From Planomicrobium sp. CPCC 101079 (GTDB lineage Bacteria; Bacillota; Bacilli; Bacillales_A; Planococcaceae): DNA of 64,000 bases. Made by a program: the position numbers and the translations under genes. Positions 1-7,950 of this stretch are shown here, piece by piece; the first letter of the stretch is position 1, and each line of letters begins with the position of its first letter. The stretch is taken from contig NZ_VOHC01000004.1 of NCBI RefSeq assembly GCF_007859275.1, forward strand, positions 1 to 64,000. The letters are read 5' to 3'. The notes below the pieces were generated by a model. It was not told where the DNA came from and searched no databases. It worked only from the letters and a program-made list of their open reading frames with translations.

Positions 1-148
1 CGAAGCTTGATCAGTAGGTTGTGCTCCGATTGCCCAAAGGCAACCATCGCAGAAATTTTATTGCCGCGTTCGGAACGCGCCAATAAACTGTTGTTGACGT
101 TTTGCTGTTCAGTTTTCAAGGTTCATGTTGTTCGCCCTGTAAAAGCGA
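1..148 (-). other. Leader of an rRNA operon (16S gene lies beyond the left edge)
   Basis: Read on the minus strand, positions 124-105 carry the box GAACCTTGAAAACTGAACAG, close to the element that precedes 16S rRNA in Bacillus operons. Two hairpins follow: TTATTG/CAATAA with an inner CGCG-rich stem (58-86) and TTGCC/GGCAA (about 32-45). The 16S gene itself is not in the window. The location beside ygxA matches the B. subtilis rrnD neighbourhood. Inference rests on the leader box and the two promoters upstream. Confidence 0.75.
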
Positions 149-155
149 CTCCTCT

Positions 156-184
156 AATTTAACATCGCTGCTTTTAAGTGTCAA
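156..184 (-). promoter_or_regulatory. rRNA operon promoter P2
   Basis: On the minus strand a perfect -35 TTGACA (184-179) is followed after 17 bases by TAAATT (161-156). It lies just upstream of the rRNA leader box, as expected for the proximal promoter of a tandem rrn pair. Confidence 0.75.
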
Positions 185-232
185 GCACTTTTTATTATTG
201 CGAAAAACTTAATTGCCTTAGCGACGTGTACT

Positions 233-262
233 ATCATAATACGGATCCCTCTTACTTGTCAA
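233..262 (-). promoter_or_regulatory. rRNA operon promoter P1
   Basis: On the minus strand TTGACA (262-257) is followed after 18 bases by TATGAT (238-233). It lies about 78 bases upstream of P2, the usual tandem arrangement of Bacillus rRNA promoters. Confidence 0.65.
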
Positions 263-360
263 CAATAAAATCAAAAAAATTTAAATCACTTATAAAATTA
301 CTTATACCAAAGTTATTTCATTATTGTTATACCGCTATTCCCCTCTCTTTTCTTACATGA

Positions 361-393
361 AAAAGAGCTGATTTCTTAATAGAAATCAGCTCA
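361..393 (-). terminator. Terminator of ygxA
   Basis: An 11-bp stem GAGCTGATTTC/GAAATCAGCTC with a six-base loop is followed on the minus strand by five T. It sits 20 bases after the ygxA stop. Confidence 0.9.
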
Positions 394-412
394 AAAACCA
401 CCAAACTCCCTT

Positions 413-1279
413 TTAGCTTTTCACATAATAATAACGATGGAAGATTCCTTCGCTTTTCGTCTTTACTCCTTTAATCGAAATCAAATCTTTCTCTACCAAA
501 TATTCAATAAAGACTTCCAAGTCCGAAGAATAGTTTTTCAACTCTTCTTGTTCGTGCAGCTCTTGGATTGTCCAACTTTCCTGCTTCTCCATTACTTCTC
601 TAATGTGCTGGGCTCCATCGTTCGTGCGAGAGTGAATATGAAACTCGCTTGCCAAAAATAAGAGTTCCAATCTTTTATGGATCGGTTCATCGCTTAAGAT
701 CAATTCTTCATATAGTTTATAAATAGATGGTTCCATCTGTTTGACTTGCGACCACACCGTCACTTCAGGCGGAAGTCCGTTTTCCAAAACTGCGAGCCTA
801 GCCAGATGATGAAGTGATTCTACTATATGATTATAAGCATCCATATAATTTTTTTCTTCAAAAAACACTTTTCCTTCTAAATAACGCCGAATCAGCTTTG
901 CGAATTCAATTCCCATTTTAATCTTTCGGCCATAAAACGGATAGTCTTTCAATTCCGTTTTCAGCTTTTCCATAAATTCATTGCGATCGTATATAATTCG
1001 CCCACGAAAAAGCCAATCCACAATTTTACGATTGGTTCCAAGCAATATCCATTTTCGCAATTGCTTTTCAGTAACGATATGCATCGCCGCTTTTTTGTCC
1101 AGATATGTGTAATGTTTAGTGAAAACAGATGTATCGTTTTCTTTTGTGATGATCAGCAGCACCGAATCGAACGTATCTGTAATCGGACTGACTTTTTCCC
1201 TTTTTTCTATCAGCACTACGCCTAAGGTACTTTCTTGGCTGGCGCGTTCTTGATAAATTGGCCGTAGAATTTGTTCCAT
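413..1279 (-). CDS. ygxA: YgxA-like nucleotidyltransferase-fold protein
   Basis: A 288-residue soluble protein recognised as the YgxA family of Bacillales, annotated as nucleotidyltransferase-like with no established substrate. No signal peptide or membrane segment is visible. The N-terminal half would carry the nucleotidyltransferase-like fold and the rest is helical and charged, but I see no unambiguous catalytic signature. The ATG is preceded by AAGGAGTG at good spacing. It lies between an rRNA operon and ygzB/perR exactly as in B. subtilis, and ends in its own terminator before the rrn promoters. It is divergent from ygzB; a Fur-box-like sequence lies in the shared upstream region. Family assignment is confident, biochemical role unknown. 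Confidence 0.8.
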   Translation of the reverse strand: MEQILRPIYQERASQESTLGVVLIEKREKVSPITDTFDSVLLIITKENDTSVFTKHYTYLDKKAAMHIVTEKQLRKWILLGTNRKIVDWLFRGRIIYDRNEFMEKLKTELKDYPFYGRKIKMGIEFAKLIRRYLEGKVFFEEKNYMDAYNHIVESLHHLARLAVLENGLPPEVTVWSQVKQMEPSIYKLYEELILSDEPIHKRLELLFLASEFHIHSRTNDGAQHIREVMEKQESWTIQELHEQEELKNYSSDLEVFIEYLVEKDLISIKGVKTKSEGIFHRYYYVKS

Positions 1280-1397
1280 TGAATTTCACTCCTTGAGTGG
1301 CTAACTTTTAATCTCACATGTTGTCTAAAACTTAATATGAAAAAGCTCGTTTCCCCTTATTCTCTAATTCGACATATTTCTGTTAGATTCCTTCATC

Positions 1398-1412
1398 CGA
1401 AAATCATTATCA
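1398..1412. promoter_or_regulatory. Fur-box-like site between ygxA and ygzB
   Basis: CGAAAATCATTATCA matches 12 of the 14 defined positions of the Bacillus 7-1-7 Fur box TGATAATNATTATCA; the right half is perfect. It lies about 55 bases before the ygzB start. A PerR box would match less well (10 of 14). Confidence 0.35.
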
Positions 1413-1465
1413 CTTTTTAACGTCCATTATGATATAGTATGATGGATGCAAGGAGGAACGAATAA

Positions 1466-1813
1466 ATGAAACCTTATAAAAATAAAATTAACCGAATCCG
1501 AACTTTCGCTTTATCGCTGGTTTTTATCGGAATCGTTATTATGTATGTCGGCATCTACTTTAAGAACCAGCCGGCCGTTATGGTCATCTTTATGCTGCTG
1601 GGCGTGCTGGCGGTTATCGGAAGCACAGGTGTTTATGCTTGGATCGGCCTGCTTTCAATGAAAACCATTCCAGTCGAATGCCCGAATTGCGGTAAGCAAA
1701 CGAAAATGCTTGGGCGCGTGGACATGTGCATGCATTGCAACGAACCATTAACGATGGATCCTACTCTTGAAGGAAAAGAATTCAGCGAAGAATATAATAA
1801 GAAAAATTCTTAA
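1466..1813 (+). CDS. ygzB: YgzB-like small membrane protein with zinc-ribbon tail
   Basis: A 115-residue protein of the YgzB family (UPF0295). Two hydrophobic segments lie at about residues 12-30 and 36-60, followed by a cytoplasmic-type tail with two CxxC pairs (CPNCG near residue 72 and CMHC near 88), which suggests a small zinc ribbon. The ATG is preceded by AGGAGG eight bases upstream. It faces perR convergently as in B. subtilis and is divergent from ygxA. Function is not known. The conserved position beside perR and a Fur-like box upstream are the only hints of a link to metal homeostasis; that link is inference. Confidence 0.85.
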   Translation: MKPYKNKINRIRTFALSLVFIGIVIMYVGIYFKNQPAVMVIFMLLGVLAVIGSTGVYAWIGLLSMKTIPVECPNCGKQTKMLGRVDMCMHCNEPLTMDPTLEGKEFSEEYNKKNS

Positions 1814-1822
1814 CTATAACGT

Positions 1823-1860
1823 AAAAGCTCCACCGGCCCTTCTTGTCCGGTGGAGCTTTT
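1823..1860. terminator. Terminator after ygzB
   Basis: A 14-bp stem (AAAAGCTCCACCGG and its complement) with a ten-base loop and a T-rich 3' side, ten bases after the ygzB stop. The symmetrical A/T flanks could also serve perR transcription from the other side. Confidence 0.9.
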
Positions 1861-1915
1861 CAATTGTCGCCGAGAAAGCGCGAAATAAAAATGAGCATGG
1901 AAGCCATGCTCACAG

Positions 1916-2359
1916 TTATTGTGCTTTAGCGGTTTTTCCTATGCAATCTTGGCACGTGCCGTATAGTTCCAAGCGATGGTAATCCACTTGGAAGCCTGTA
2001 ACGTGTGAAGCTAAATGCTCTACTTCGTCCAATCCTGGATAATGAAAATCGACAATTTTGCCGCAGTCGCTGCAAATCATATGGTAATGGTCATGTGTCA
2101 CAAAGTCAAAACGGCTTGACGCATCTCCATAAGTCAATTCCTTTACCAGTCCCGCTTTTCGGAATACACGCAAATTATTATATACAGTTGCTACACTCAT
2201 ATTTGGAAAAGTTTTCTCTAACGCGCGATAAATGTCATCCGCTGTCGGGTGTGCTGTTGAGTGAATCATATACTCCAGTATTGCATGGCGCTGGGGCGTG
2301 ATTCTTACACCTGTTGACTTCAAAGCATCAAGCGCGTCTTTTAATTGCACTTCAGACAT
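1916..2359 (-). CDS. perR: Peroxide-sensing repressor PerR
   Basis: A 147-residue Fur-family metalloregulator that senses H2O2 by metal-catalysed histidine oxidation and represses peroxide-stress genes. The regulatory metal ligands known from B. subtilis PerR are all at the same positions: His37, Asp85, His91, His93, Asp104. The structural zinc cysteines are at 96, 99, 136 and 139. The N-terminal winged helix holds the recognition segment [10 protein letters not shown] chose ATG at 2359, nine bases after GAGG; an in-frame GTG at 2374 falls inside the ribosome-binding site. A near-perfect Per box overlaps the promoter, so autoregulation is likely. Asp104, which distinguishes PerR from Fur, makes the assignment firm. 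Confidence 0.97.
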   Translation of the reverse strand: MSEVQLKDALDALKSTGVRITPQRHAILEYMIHSTAHPTADDIYRALEKTFPNMSVATVYNNLRVFRKAGLVKELTYGDASSRFDFVTHDHYHMICSDCGKIVDFHYPGLDEVEHLASHVTGFQVDYHRLELYGTCQDCIGKTAKAQ

Positions 2360-2392
2360 CGCTGTGCACCTCACTTCATAAGTATTCTTACA

Positions 2393-2407
2393 TTATAATC
2401 GTTATAA
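2393..2407 (-). promoter_or_regulatory. Per box and promoter of perR
   Basis: TTATAATCGTTATAA differs at one position from the Per box TTATAATNATTATAA. On the minus strand it overlaps a -10 TATAAT, with a weak -35 TTAAGT 17 bases upstream. PerR bound here would block RNA polymerase, giving autorepression. Confidence 0.85.
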
Positions 2408-2479
2408 ATAGTGTACTTAAAAAGGAGGGTGCATGTCAAGAATTCACCATATTGCCGCCTTGCCAGCGGTCTATTTGTC

Positions 2480-3037
2480 TTATTTGCCGTCATGAAGTTC
2501 TTGTTCTTTCTTGCCGAGTTTGAGATTTACAAATCGGGCTGCAACAAATAGGAAATCAGACAAACGATTCAAATAAGCTAATACAATCGGCGAGACTCCT
2601 TCGCCAATCGAAATCGCCGCACGCTCTGTCCGACGGACGACAGTCCGTGCAACATGAAGCGCCGCTCCTGCTGGATGCCCTCCAGGCAGAATGAAATTAT
2701 TCAATGGAGGAACTTGCTCATCATACTGATCGATCCACTGCTCCAACTTTTCGATGTCTTGCTCAGTCAGCTTCCATTTGACCTCTTTACCGCTTGGAGT
2801 AGCAAGTTCTGCTCCTACATGGAACAGCTTTGTTTGGATTTCATGGAAAGCTTGGTTCAGATCTTCTTTTTCTTCGAAAAATTCTTCAGCCATATGCCCT
2901 ACCGCCAAGCCAATCATCGAATTTGCTTCATCACATGTCCCGTAAGCTTCAACCAGCGCATCGTTTTTTGCAACCCGGTTGCCGTAAACCAGGGAAGTCA
3001 TCCCTTTGTCGCCCGTTTTCGTGTAAATTTTCATCAT
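2480..3037 (-). CDS. PduO-type cob(I)alamin adenosyltransferase
   Basis: A 185-residue protein of the PduO/YvqK family, which transfers the adenosyl group of ATP to cob(I)alamin to form adenosylcobalamin. The N-terminal ATP-binding signature YTKTGDKGMTSL is intact, and the C-terminal helical bundle holds the conserved RTVVRRTERA segment and a downstream YLNRLSDFLF motif. The ATG at 3037 shares a base with the stop codon of the dehydrogenase upstream (TGATG), so the two are translationally coupled; ATG 3034 and TTG 3040 are alternatives. No cobalamin biosynthesis, transport or B12-enzyme gene is nearby, so the partner enzyme must be elsewhere. Confidence 0.93.
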   Translation of the reverse strand: MMKIYTKTGDKGMTSLVYGNRVAKNDALVEAYGTCDEANSMIGLAVGHMAEEFFEEKEDLNQAFHEIQTKLFHVGAELATPSGKEVKWKLTEQDIEKLEQWIDQYDEQVPPLNNFILPGGHPAGAALHVARTVVRRTERAAISIGEGVSPIVLAYLNRLSDFLFVAARFVNLKLGKKEQELHDGK

Positions 3038-3978
3038 CAATACCCCTTTTCCAAATTAACAAGATTTGTTGGGTTTCGATCTTCCAAGAGCCATTTATGC
3101 AAATTAGGAATAAAAATCTCTAATGCACGATCCACATATTTCTTTGAATGGCTAGAAGCATGAGGTGAAATCACGACATTTTTCATATTCCAATAAGGAT
3201 GATCAAGCGGAAGCGGCTCTTGTTCAAAAACGTCGAGTACAGCAAAGCCAATAACACCATTTCGGAGCGCCTCAAGTAAAATACGGTCTTCTACTAAATC
3301 CCCCCGTCCAAAATTCATAAAAATGGCATCATTCTTCATCGCTTCAAAATGTTCTTTCTTCAGCATATGCTTTGTTTCTTTTGTACTTGGCACAACGGAG
3401 ATGACAATATCCGCTTGCGGCAGCTTCTCCAAAATATCTTTAAATGAAACCATCTCGTCCATATGGTCTGCAGCATCTCCAGAACGGTTGCAGCCGATGG
3501 TCCGAACATTGAACGCTTGAAGCAGCCGGCCGATTTCAGAACCGATAGCTCCCGGGCCGATGATCAACGCAGTTGAACCAAAAAGTTCGGATGCCCCGGT
3601 CTTCCGGTTCCATTCATTGTTCTGCTGGCTCTCATAGATGAATGGTAGGGAACGTTTCAGTGCCAATAAATGAGCCAGCACCGATTCGGTCATCGGCGTT
3701 TTATGGATGCCTTTGACATTGGACACGACAATTCCGCGTTCTTTCATCGCTCCAAGCGGCATCTTTTCCACTCCCGCGCTTGCCACCATGATCCATTTCA
3801 ATTTTTCGGCTTTGTTGATATCTTCTTCTGTGATGTCTTCTCCGTAAGTCACCAAAACCTCTGCTGTCGGCAAGCGGGTTTTGTCTTTATCTGCAAAATA
3901 AAAATCAACATTCGGGAATTCTTTTTCGAGCGTCTCCTGTTGTGCTGTTCTTGGTGTGAATGTAAACAAAACTTCCAT
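3037..3978 (-). CDS. D-2-hydroxyacid dehydrogenase (NAD(P)-dependent)
   Basis: A 313-residue member of the D-isomer-specific 2-hydroxyacid dehydrogenase family, which interconverts 2-oxoacids and D-2-hydroxyacids. The Rossmann motif GPGAIG lies near residue 143. The catalytic triad can be followed: the Arg in FGRGDLV, the Glu in the FEQEPLP region, and the His of SPHAS near the C-terminus. The true substrate cannot be told from sequence; this short form is often annotated as a phosphoglycerate-dehydrogenase-like or glyoxylate/hydroxypyruvate reductase. It follows bcp by about 18 bases and overlaps the cobalamin adenosyltransferase gene, so the three form one operon. The ATG has GGGGAGA upstream. 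Confidence 0.9.
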   Translation of the reverse strand: MEVLFTFTPRTAQQETLEKEFPNVDFYFADKDKTRLPTAEVLVTYGEDITEEDINKAEKLKWIMVASAGVEKMPLGAMKERGIVVSNVKGIHKTPMTESVLAHLLALKRSLPFIYESQQNNEWNRKTGASELFGSTALIIGPGAIGSEIGRLLQAFNVRTIGCNRSGDAADHMDEMVSFKDILEKLPQADIVISVVPSTKETKHMLKKEHFEAMKNDAIFMNFGRGDLVEDRILLEALRNGVIGFAVLDVFEQEPLPLDHPYWNMKNVVISPHASSHSKKYVDRALEIFIPNLHKWLLEDRNPTNLVNLEKGY

Positions 3979-3996
3979 GCTGGCTTTCTCCCCTTT

Positions 3997-4473
3997 TCAC
4001 TGATTGCTAAGCGTCTTTAAAGTTTTCAAAACTTCTTTGATGTGGTCAGGCACTTTCACTTTTCGCCATTCTTTAATAACCATGCCAGTCGGGTCAATCA
4101 AGAAAGTCGAACGCTCGATTCCCATAAATGTTTTGCCATACATCTTTTTCTCCACCCATACTCCGTATTCCTCTGACACTTTATGGTCTTCGTCCACTAA
4201 AAGTGAGAACGGCAGGCCGTGCTTCTCAATGAATTTGTTGTGCTGGTCGGCTGAATCGGCACTCACCCCTAGGATTACGGCGTTCATTTCAGAAAAATCC
4301 GCTTGCGCATCCCGAAAATCACAGGCTTGCGTGGTACATCCAGGCGTCATGTCTTTGGGATAAAAATATAACACCACATATTTTTCTCCTGCAAAATCTT
4401 TCAGCGTAACCGTTTCTCCTGTTTCATTCGCCAAACTGAAAGCTGGCGCTTGCAATCCTTCTAAAGTGGCCAA
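3997..4473 (-). CDS. bcp: Thioredoxin-dependent thiol peroxidase (BCP/PrxQ)
   Basis: A peroxiredoxin of about 158 residues that reduces H2O2 and organic hydroperoxides with thioredoxin. The active-site segment PKDMTPGCTTQACDF shows the peroxidatic cysteine and the resolving cysteine five residues later, as in the PrxQ class. I set the start at TTG 4473, eight bases after AGGAG; ATG 4479 lies only two bases from that site, and a longer in-frame extension to 4539 has no ribosome-binding site. B. subtilis has the orthologue ygaF at the same place between perR and gsaB. It is divergent from gsaB and leads an operon with the dehydrogenase and adenosyltransferase genes. Confidence 0.93.
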   Translation of the reverse strand: MATLEGLQAPAFSLANETGETVTLKDFAGEKYVVLYFYPKDMTPGCTTQACDFRDAQADFSEMNAVILGVSADSADQHNKFIEKHGLPFSLLVDEDHKVSEEYGVWVEKKMYGKTFMGIERSTFLIDPTGMVIKEWRKVKVPDHIKEVLKTLKTLSNQ

Positions 4474-4532
4474 TTCCATCACTCCTTTTCTTTCTTCTAT
4501 CGTACCTAAGCGGAAGATAGGTTTCAATTTCT

Positions 4533-4562
4533 TTGGCACTAATGAAAAATATTGTCTACAAT
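4533..4562 (+). promoter_or_regulatory. Probable promoter of gsaB
   Basis: TTGGCA (4533-4538) and TACAAT (4557-4562) are separated by 18 bases, about 30 bases before the gsaB start and its AGGAGG site. Confidence 0.5.
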
Positions 4563-4592
4563 AAGAAAGAGCAATAAATAGGAGGCTTTAAA

Positions 4593-5879
4593 ATGAACTA
4601 CACAATATCAGAACAACTGCACGAAGAAGCGCTGCAGCATATCGTCGGCGGAGTCAATAGCCCGTCGCGGTCATATAAAGCAGTAGGCGGAGGTTCGCCA
4701 GTTTCGATGGAACGCGCAAAAGGCGCTTATTTTTGGGATGTCGACGGCAATAAATACATCGATTACTTGGCAGCGTATGGCCCGATTATTACAGGGCATG
4801 CCCATCCACACATCACGAAAGCCATCACGCATGCAGCAGAAACCGGATTGCTGTACGGAACTCCGACAAGACACGAAATCACTTTTGCTAAAATGTTGAA
4901 AGAAGCAATGCCGAACATGGACAAGGTCCGTTTTGTCAACAGCGGAACTGAAGCGGTCATGACGACCATCCGCGTGTCGCGAGCTTATACCGGCCGAACA
5001 AAAATTATGAAATTCGCCGGCTGCTACCACGGCCACTCTGACCTGGTTCTTGTTGCGGCAGGTTCAGGACCTGCCACACTCGGAACCCCGGATTCCGCTG
5101 GCGTTCCAAAAACGATCGCTGAAGAAGTCATCACAATCCCCTTTAACGATCCAGCCGCTTTTTCAGAAGCCATGGACAGATGGGGAGAAGAAATTGCTTG
5201 TATCCTAGTGGAGCCGATTGTCGGAAACTTCGGGATTGTAGAACCGAAGAAAGGCTTCTTAGAAGAAGTTCACCGCATCGCAAAAGAAAAAGGCGCTTTG
5301 ATCATTTATGACGAAGTTATTACTGCTTTCCGTTTCCACTATGGGGGTGCACAAGATCTCCTGGGCTTGGTACCGGATCTTACCGCTCTAGGCAAAATCA
5401 TCGGCGGCGGTTTGCCAATTGGCGCTTATGGCGGCAAAAAGGAAATCATGGACACGGTCGCCCCTCTCGGGCCTGCGTATCAGGCCGGGACGATGGCCGG
5501 CAATCCGGCATCTATCCAAGCTGGCATTGCCTGCCTCGAGGTTCTTCGAGAAGAAGGTGTATATGAAAAAATGGACGAACTCGGCCGCCTGCTCGAAGAA
5601 GGTATTCTTGCAGCAGCTGAAGAATTTGGTGTCACTATCACCGTCAATCGTTTAAAAGGCGCTTTAACAATTTACTTTACCGATGTAAAAGTGGAAAATT
5701 ACGAACAAGCTGAAGCAACCGACGGAGAAATTTTTGGGCGCTTCTTCAAGCTGATGCTTGATCAAGGAATCAATCTAGCCCCTTCAAAATACGAAGCGTG
5801 GTTTTTAACGACCGAACACACAACAGAAGATGTGGAAGTTTCGATCAAAGCGGTCCGTGAAGCATTCCGACAGCTTTAA
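4593..5879 (+). CDS. gsaB: Glutamate-1-semialdehyde 2,1-aminomutase
   Basis: A 428-residue PLP enzyme of the class III aminotransferase fold that converts glutamate-1-semialdehyde to 5-aminolevulinate for haem synthesis. Visible signatures are NSGTEAVM (phosphate binding), YHGHSD, the Asp of [11 protein letters not shown] and the Schiff-base lysine in [13 protein letters not shown] near residue 268. Length is normal for the family. AGGAGG precedes the ATG. It stands away from the main hem cluster, next to bcp and perR, the same context as B. subtilis gsaB (the second HemL paralogue), so the orthologue name is preferred to hemL. Confidence 0.95.
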   Translation: MNYTISEQLHEEALQHIVGGVNSPSRSYKAVGGGSPVSMERAKGAYFWDVDGNKYIDYLAAYGPIITGHAHPHITKAITHAAETGLLYGTPTRHEITFAKMLKEAMPNMDKVRFVNSGTEAVMTTIRVSRAYTGRTKIMKFAGCYHGHSDLVLVAAGSGPATLGTPDSAGVPKTIAEEVITIPFNDPAAFSEAMDRWGEEIACILVEPIVGNFGIVEPKKGFLEEVHRIAKEKGALIIYDEVITAFRFHYGGAQDLLGLVPDLTALGKIIGGGLPIGAYGGKKEIMDTVAPLGPAYQAGTMAGNPASIQAGIACLEVLREEGVYEKMDELGRLLEEGILAAAEEFGVTITVNRLKGALTIYFTDVKVENYEQAEATDGEIFGRFFKLMLDQGINLAPSKYEAWFLTTEHTTEDVEVSIKAVREAFRQL

Positions 5880-5925
5880 TCGGGGAAAAAAACCGCCATT
5901 GTAAAAGAAAGGAGTGCTTAATCAC

Positions 5926-7011
5926 ATGCAATTGGGCGCACGTATATTCAAGACTGGCATAGCGATTTCCCTAGCATTGTTTTTGGCTAATTGGCTCGAA
6001 TTGCCAATTCCTTTCGTGGCGGGAATATCTGCAATATTCGCCATCCAACCCTCGGTATACCGGTCATATTTGACGGTCTTAGACCAAATATACGGAAATT
6101 TAATCGGGGCTGTTATTGCAATCATTTTCGTATTAACGCTTGGATCAAATTATTTAACGGTGGGATTGGCGGCTGTCTTGGCCATTATCCTCATGGTAAA
6201 ATTAAACCTTAACAATCCGGTTCCCTTAACACTCGTAACGCTTATTGTCATAATGGAATCGCATCAAGAACAGTTTTTACAATTTGCAGGACTCCGGTTT
6301 TTGACGATTCTCCTTGGTATTTTGTCCGCCTTTATTGTAAATATGATCTTTTTGCCCCCTAAATATGAAACACGTTTGTTTACCTCCATCCACGGAGTAA
6401 CAGAAGAAGTGATTCGTTGGATACGCGTATCAATCCGCCACGCCTCTGACTATTCTTCTGTTAAAAGTGATATCGGCAAATTGGCTGATAAGCTGGACAA
6501 GGTAGATCAATGGTATTCATTTTATAAAGATGAGCGCAGCTATACGATAAAGCAGCAATTTGTAAAAGGACGAAAATTGGTCTTATACCGGCAAATGATT
6601 GCTACTACTAAAAAGAGTTTGGAAGTTCTTAAACGGCTTCACCGGTATGAAAATGAATTGACCGACCTTCCTGAACATTTTCATATGATGGTACAAGAAC
6701 GTCTCGAAAGTTTGGCGAGTTACCATGAACAGCTATATATGAAATATGTCGGAAAATTGAGGCCGGAACATAGTGAAACAGCCGGAACCGATTCCGTTCT
6801 AAAACGCTACGAAGTGATGGACGTGTTTGTCAGGGAGATTAATCTGGCGCACGAAGATTCAACGAGTGAATTTTCGGCTTATCATTTGATGCATATTTTA
6901 TCGGCGATTTTGGATTACGAAGAACAGTTGGAGCATTTGGATCTTCTTATTATCGCGTATTTGAACTACCATTCGGATGAAGTAGGATCCGAATTGGAAA
7001 ATACCATATAA
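5926..7011 (+). CDS. ygaE: Aromatic-acid-exporter family membrane protein (YgaE-like)
   Basis: A 361-residue protein with about four to five membrane helices in the first 140 residues, followed by a long charged, helical cytoplasmic domain. This is the layout of the Bacillales ArAE_1 (DUF939) family, relatives of fusaric-acid/aromatic-acid exporters; transport of aromatic acids is inferred by family name only. Start chosen at ATG 5926, 11 bases after GAAAGGAG; the in-frame GTG at 5914 falls inside that site. It follows gsaB by 46 bases on the same strand with no terminator seen between, so co-transcription is likely. A shared terminator separates it from the convergent peptide transporter. 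Confidence 0.85.
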   Translation: MQLGARIFKTGIAISLALFLANWLELPIPFVAGISAIFAIQPSVYRSYLTVLDQIYGNLIGAVIAIIFVLTLGSNYLTVGLAAVLAIILMVKLNLNNPVPLTLVTLIVIMESHQEQFLQFAGLRFLTILLGILSAFIVNMIFLPPKYETRLFTSIHGVTEEVIRWIRVSIRHASDYSSVKSDIGKLADKLDKVDQWYSFYKDERSYTIKQQFVKGRKLVLYRQMIATTKKSLEVLKRLHRYENELTDLPEHFHMMVQERLESLASYHEQLYMKYVGKLRPEHSETAGTDSVLKRYEVMDVFVREINLAHEDSTSEFSAYHLMHILSAILDYEEQLEHLDLLIIAYLNYHSDEVGSELENTI

Positions 7012-7047
7012 AAAAACGTGCCTGGCAAATGCCTGGCACGTTTTTTT
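7011..7047. terminator. Bidirectional terminator between ygaE and the peptide ABC operon
   Basis: CGTGCCTGGCA / TGCCTGGCACG forms an 11-bp stem with one mismatch, flanked by A-run on one side and T-run on the other. It lies between convergent genes and can stop both. Confidence 0.85.
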
Positions 7048-7933
7048 ATGATTTCATGCGCGGGTCTAGCGCATCGCGCAGCCCATCGCCCATCAAGTTA
7101 AACCCGAGAACAGTCAGCATGATGGCAATGCCCGGGAAAATCATCGTCCACGGTGCATTGGTTAAATATGATCTGGAATCCGCCAGCATTTTCCCCCATT
7201 CGGGAGACGGAGCTTGTGCACCTAGCCCTAAAAAGCCGAGCGCCGCTGCTTCAATGATGGCTGTTGCAATAGCAAGTGTTCCCTGTACGATAACCGGCGC
7301 CATCGAATTCGGCAAGATATGGGAAAACAAGATCCGATTATCTTTCATGCCAATGGCTTTTGCAGACATGATGTATTCATCTTCTTTGATGCTCAATACT
7401 TTCGAGCGGATCAAGCGCCCGAAGTTTGGAACGTTGATCAGCGCAATGGCAATCAATGCATTTCGGAGTGACGGCCCAAGGACCGATACTACCGCAATCG
7501 CCAGCAAAATGCTTGGAAATGCCAACATGATATCAAAAATGCGGGAAATAATGGTATCCACCCAACGTCCATAGTAGCCGGCAAGGATTCCTAAAATACT
7601 GCCCATGACGGCCGAACCGACTACCGCTAAAAACCCAACCCATAAGGAAATTCTTGCGCCGTATACAATACGCGATAATATGTCTCGTCCAAAATCATCT
7701 GTGCCCATCCAATGTTCGCCGGAAGGAGGCAGCAGCTTATTGGTTAAATTTTGCTCATTGATCCCTTGCGGTGTAAAAAGTGGACCGAATATCGCCAATA
7801 AGATGAAGAAAAATACAATTCCCATGCCGACTACCGCCACTTTGCTTTTTCGGAATCCGCGCCACGCCTCTTTCCAAGGTCCAGCAACTTTTTCCATGTT
7901 CACATCATTTTTATCGATAGCTGATTGTGCCAT
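7046..7933 (-). CDS. appC: Oligopeptide ABC transporter permease (AppC/OppC type)
   Basis: A 295-residue inner-membrane permease of the DppC/OppC family. A hydrophobic segment at about 35-55 is followed by a periplasm-type loop (NKLLPPSGEHWMGTDDFGRDILSR region) and five further membrane helices. The EAA loop that contacts the ATPases is seen around residues 195-215 (SAKAIGMKDNRILFSHILPN). It is the last gene of the five-gene operon D-F-A-B-C, the same order as B. subtilis appDFABC. It follows appB by 17 bases and has a GGAGGAG site. Oligo- versus dipeptide preference cannot be read from the permease. Confidence 0.92.
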   Translation of the reverse strand: MAQSAIDKNDVNMEKVAGPWKEAWRGFRKSKVAVVGMGIVFFFILLAIFGPLFTPQGINEQNLTNKLLPPSGEHWMGTDDFGRDILSRIVYGARISLWVGFLAVVGSAVMGSILGILAGYYGRWVDTIISRIFDIMLAFPSILLAIAVVSVLGPSLRNALIAIALINVPNFGRLIRSKVLSIKEDEYIMSAKAIGMKDNRILFSHILPNSMAPVIVQGTLAIATAIIEAAALGFLGLGAQAPSPEWGKMLADSRSYLTNAPWTMIFPGIAIMLTVLGFNLMGDGLRDALDPRMKS

Positions 7934-7950
7934 TCTGCTTCTCCTCCTTC

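Noticed and set aside
1..150. 16S rRNA gene in the window
   Set aside because: Only the leader and promoters are present; no 16S core sequence is seen before the left edge.
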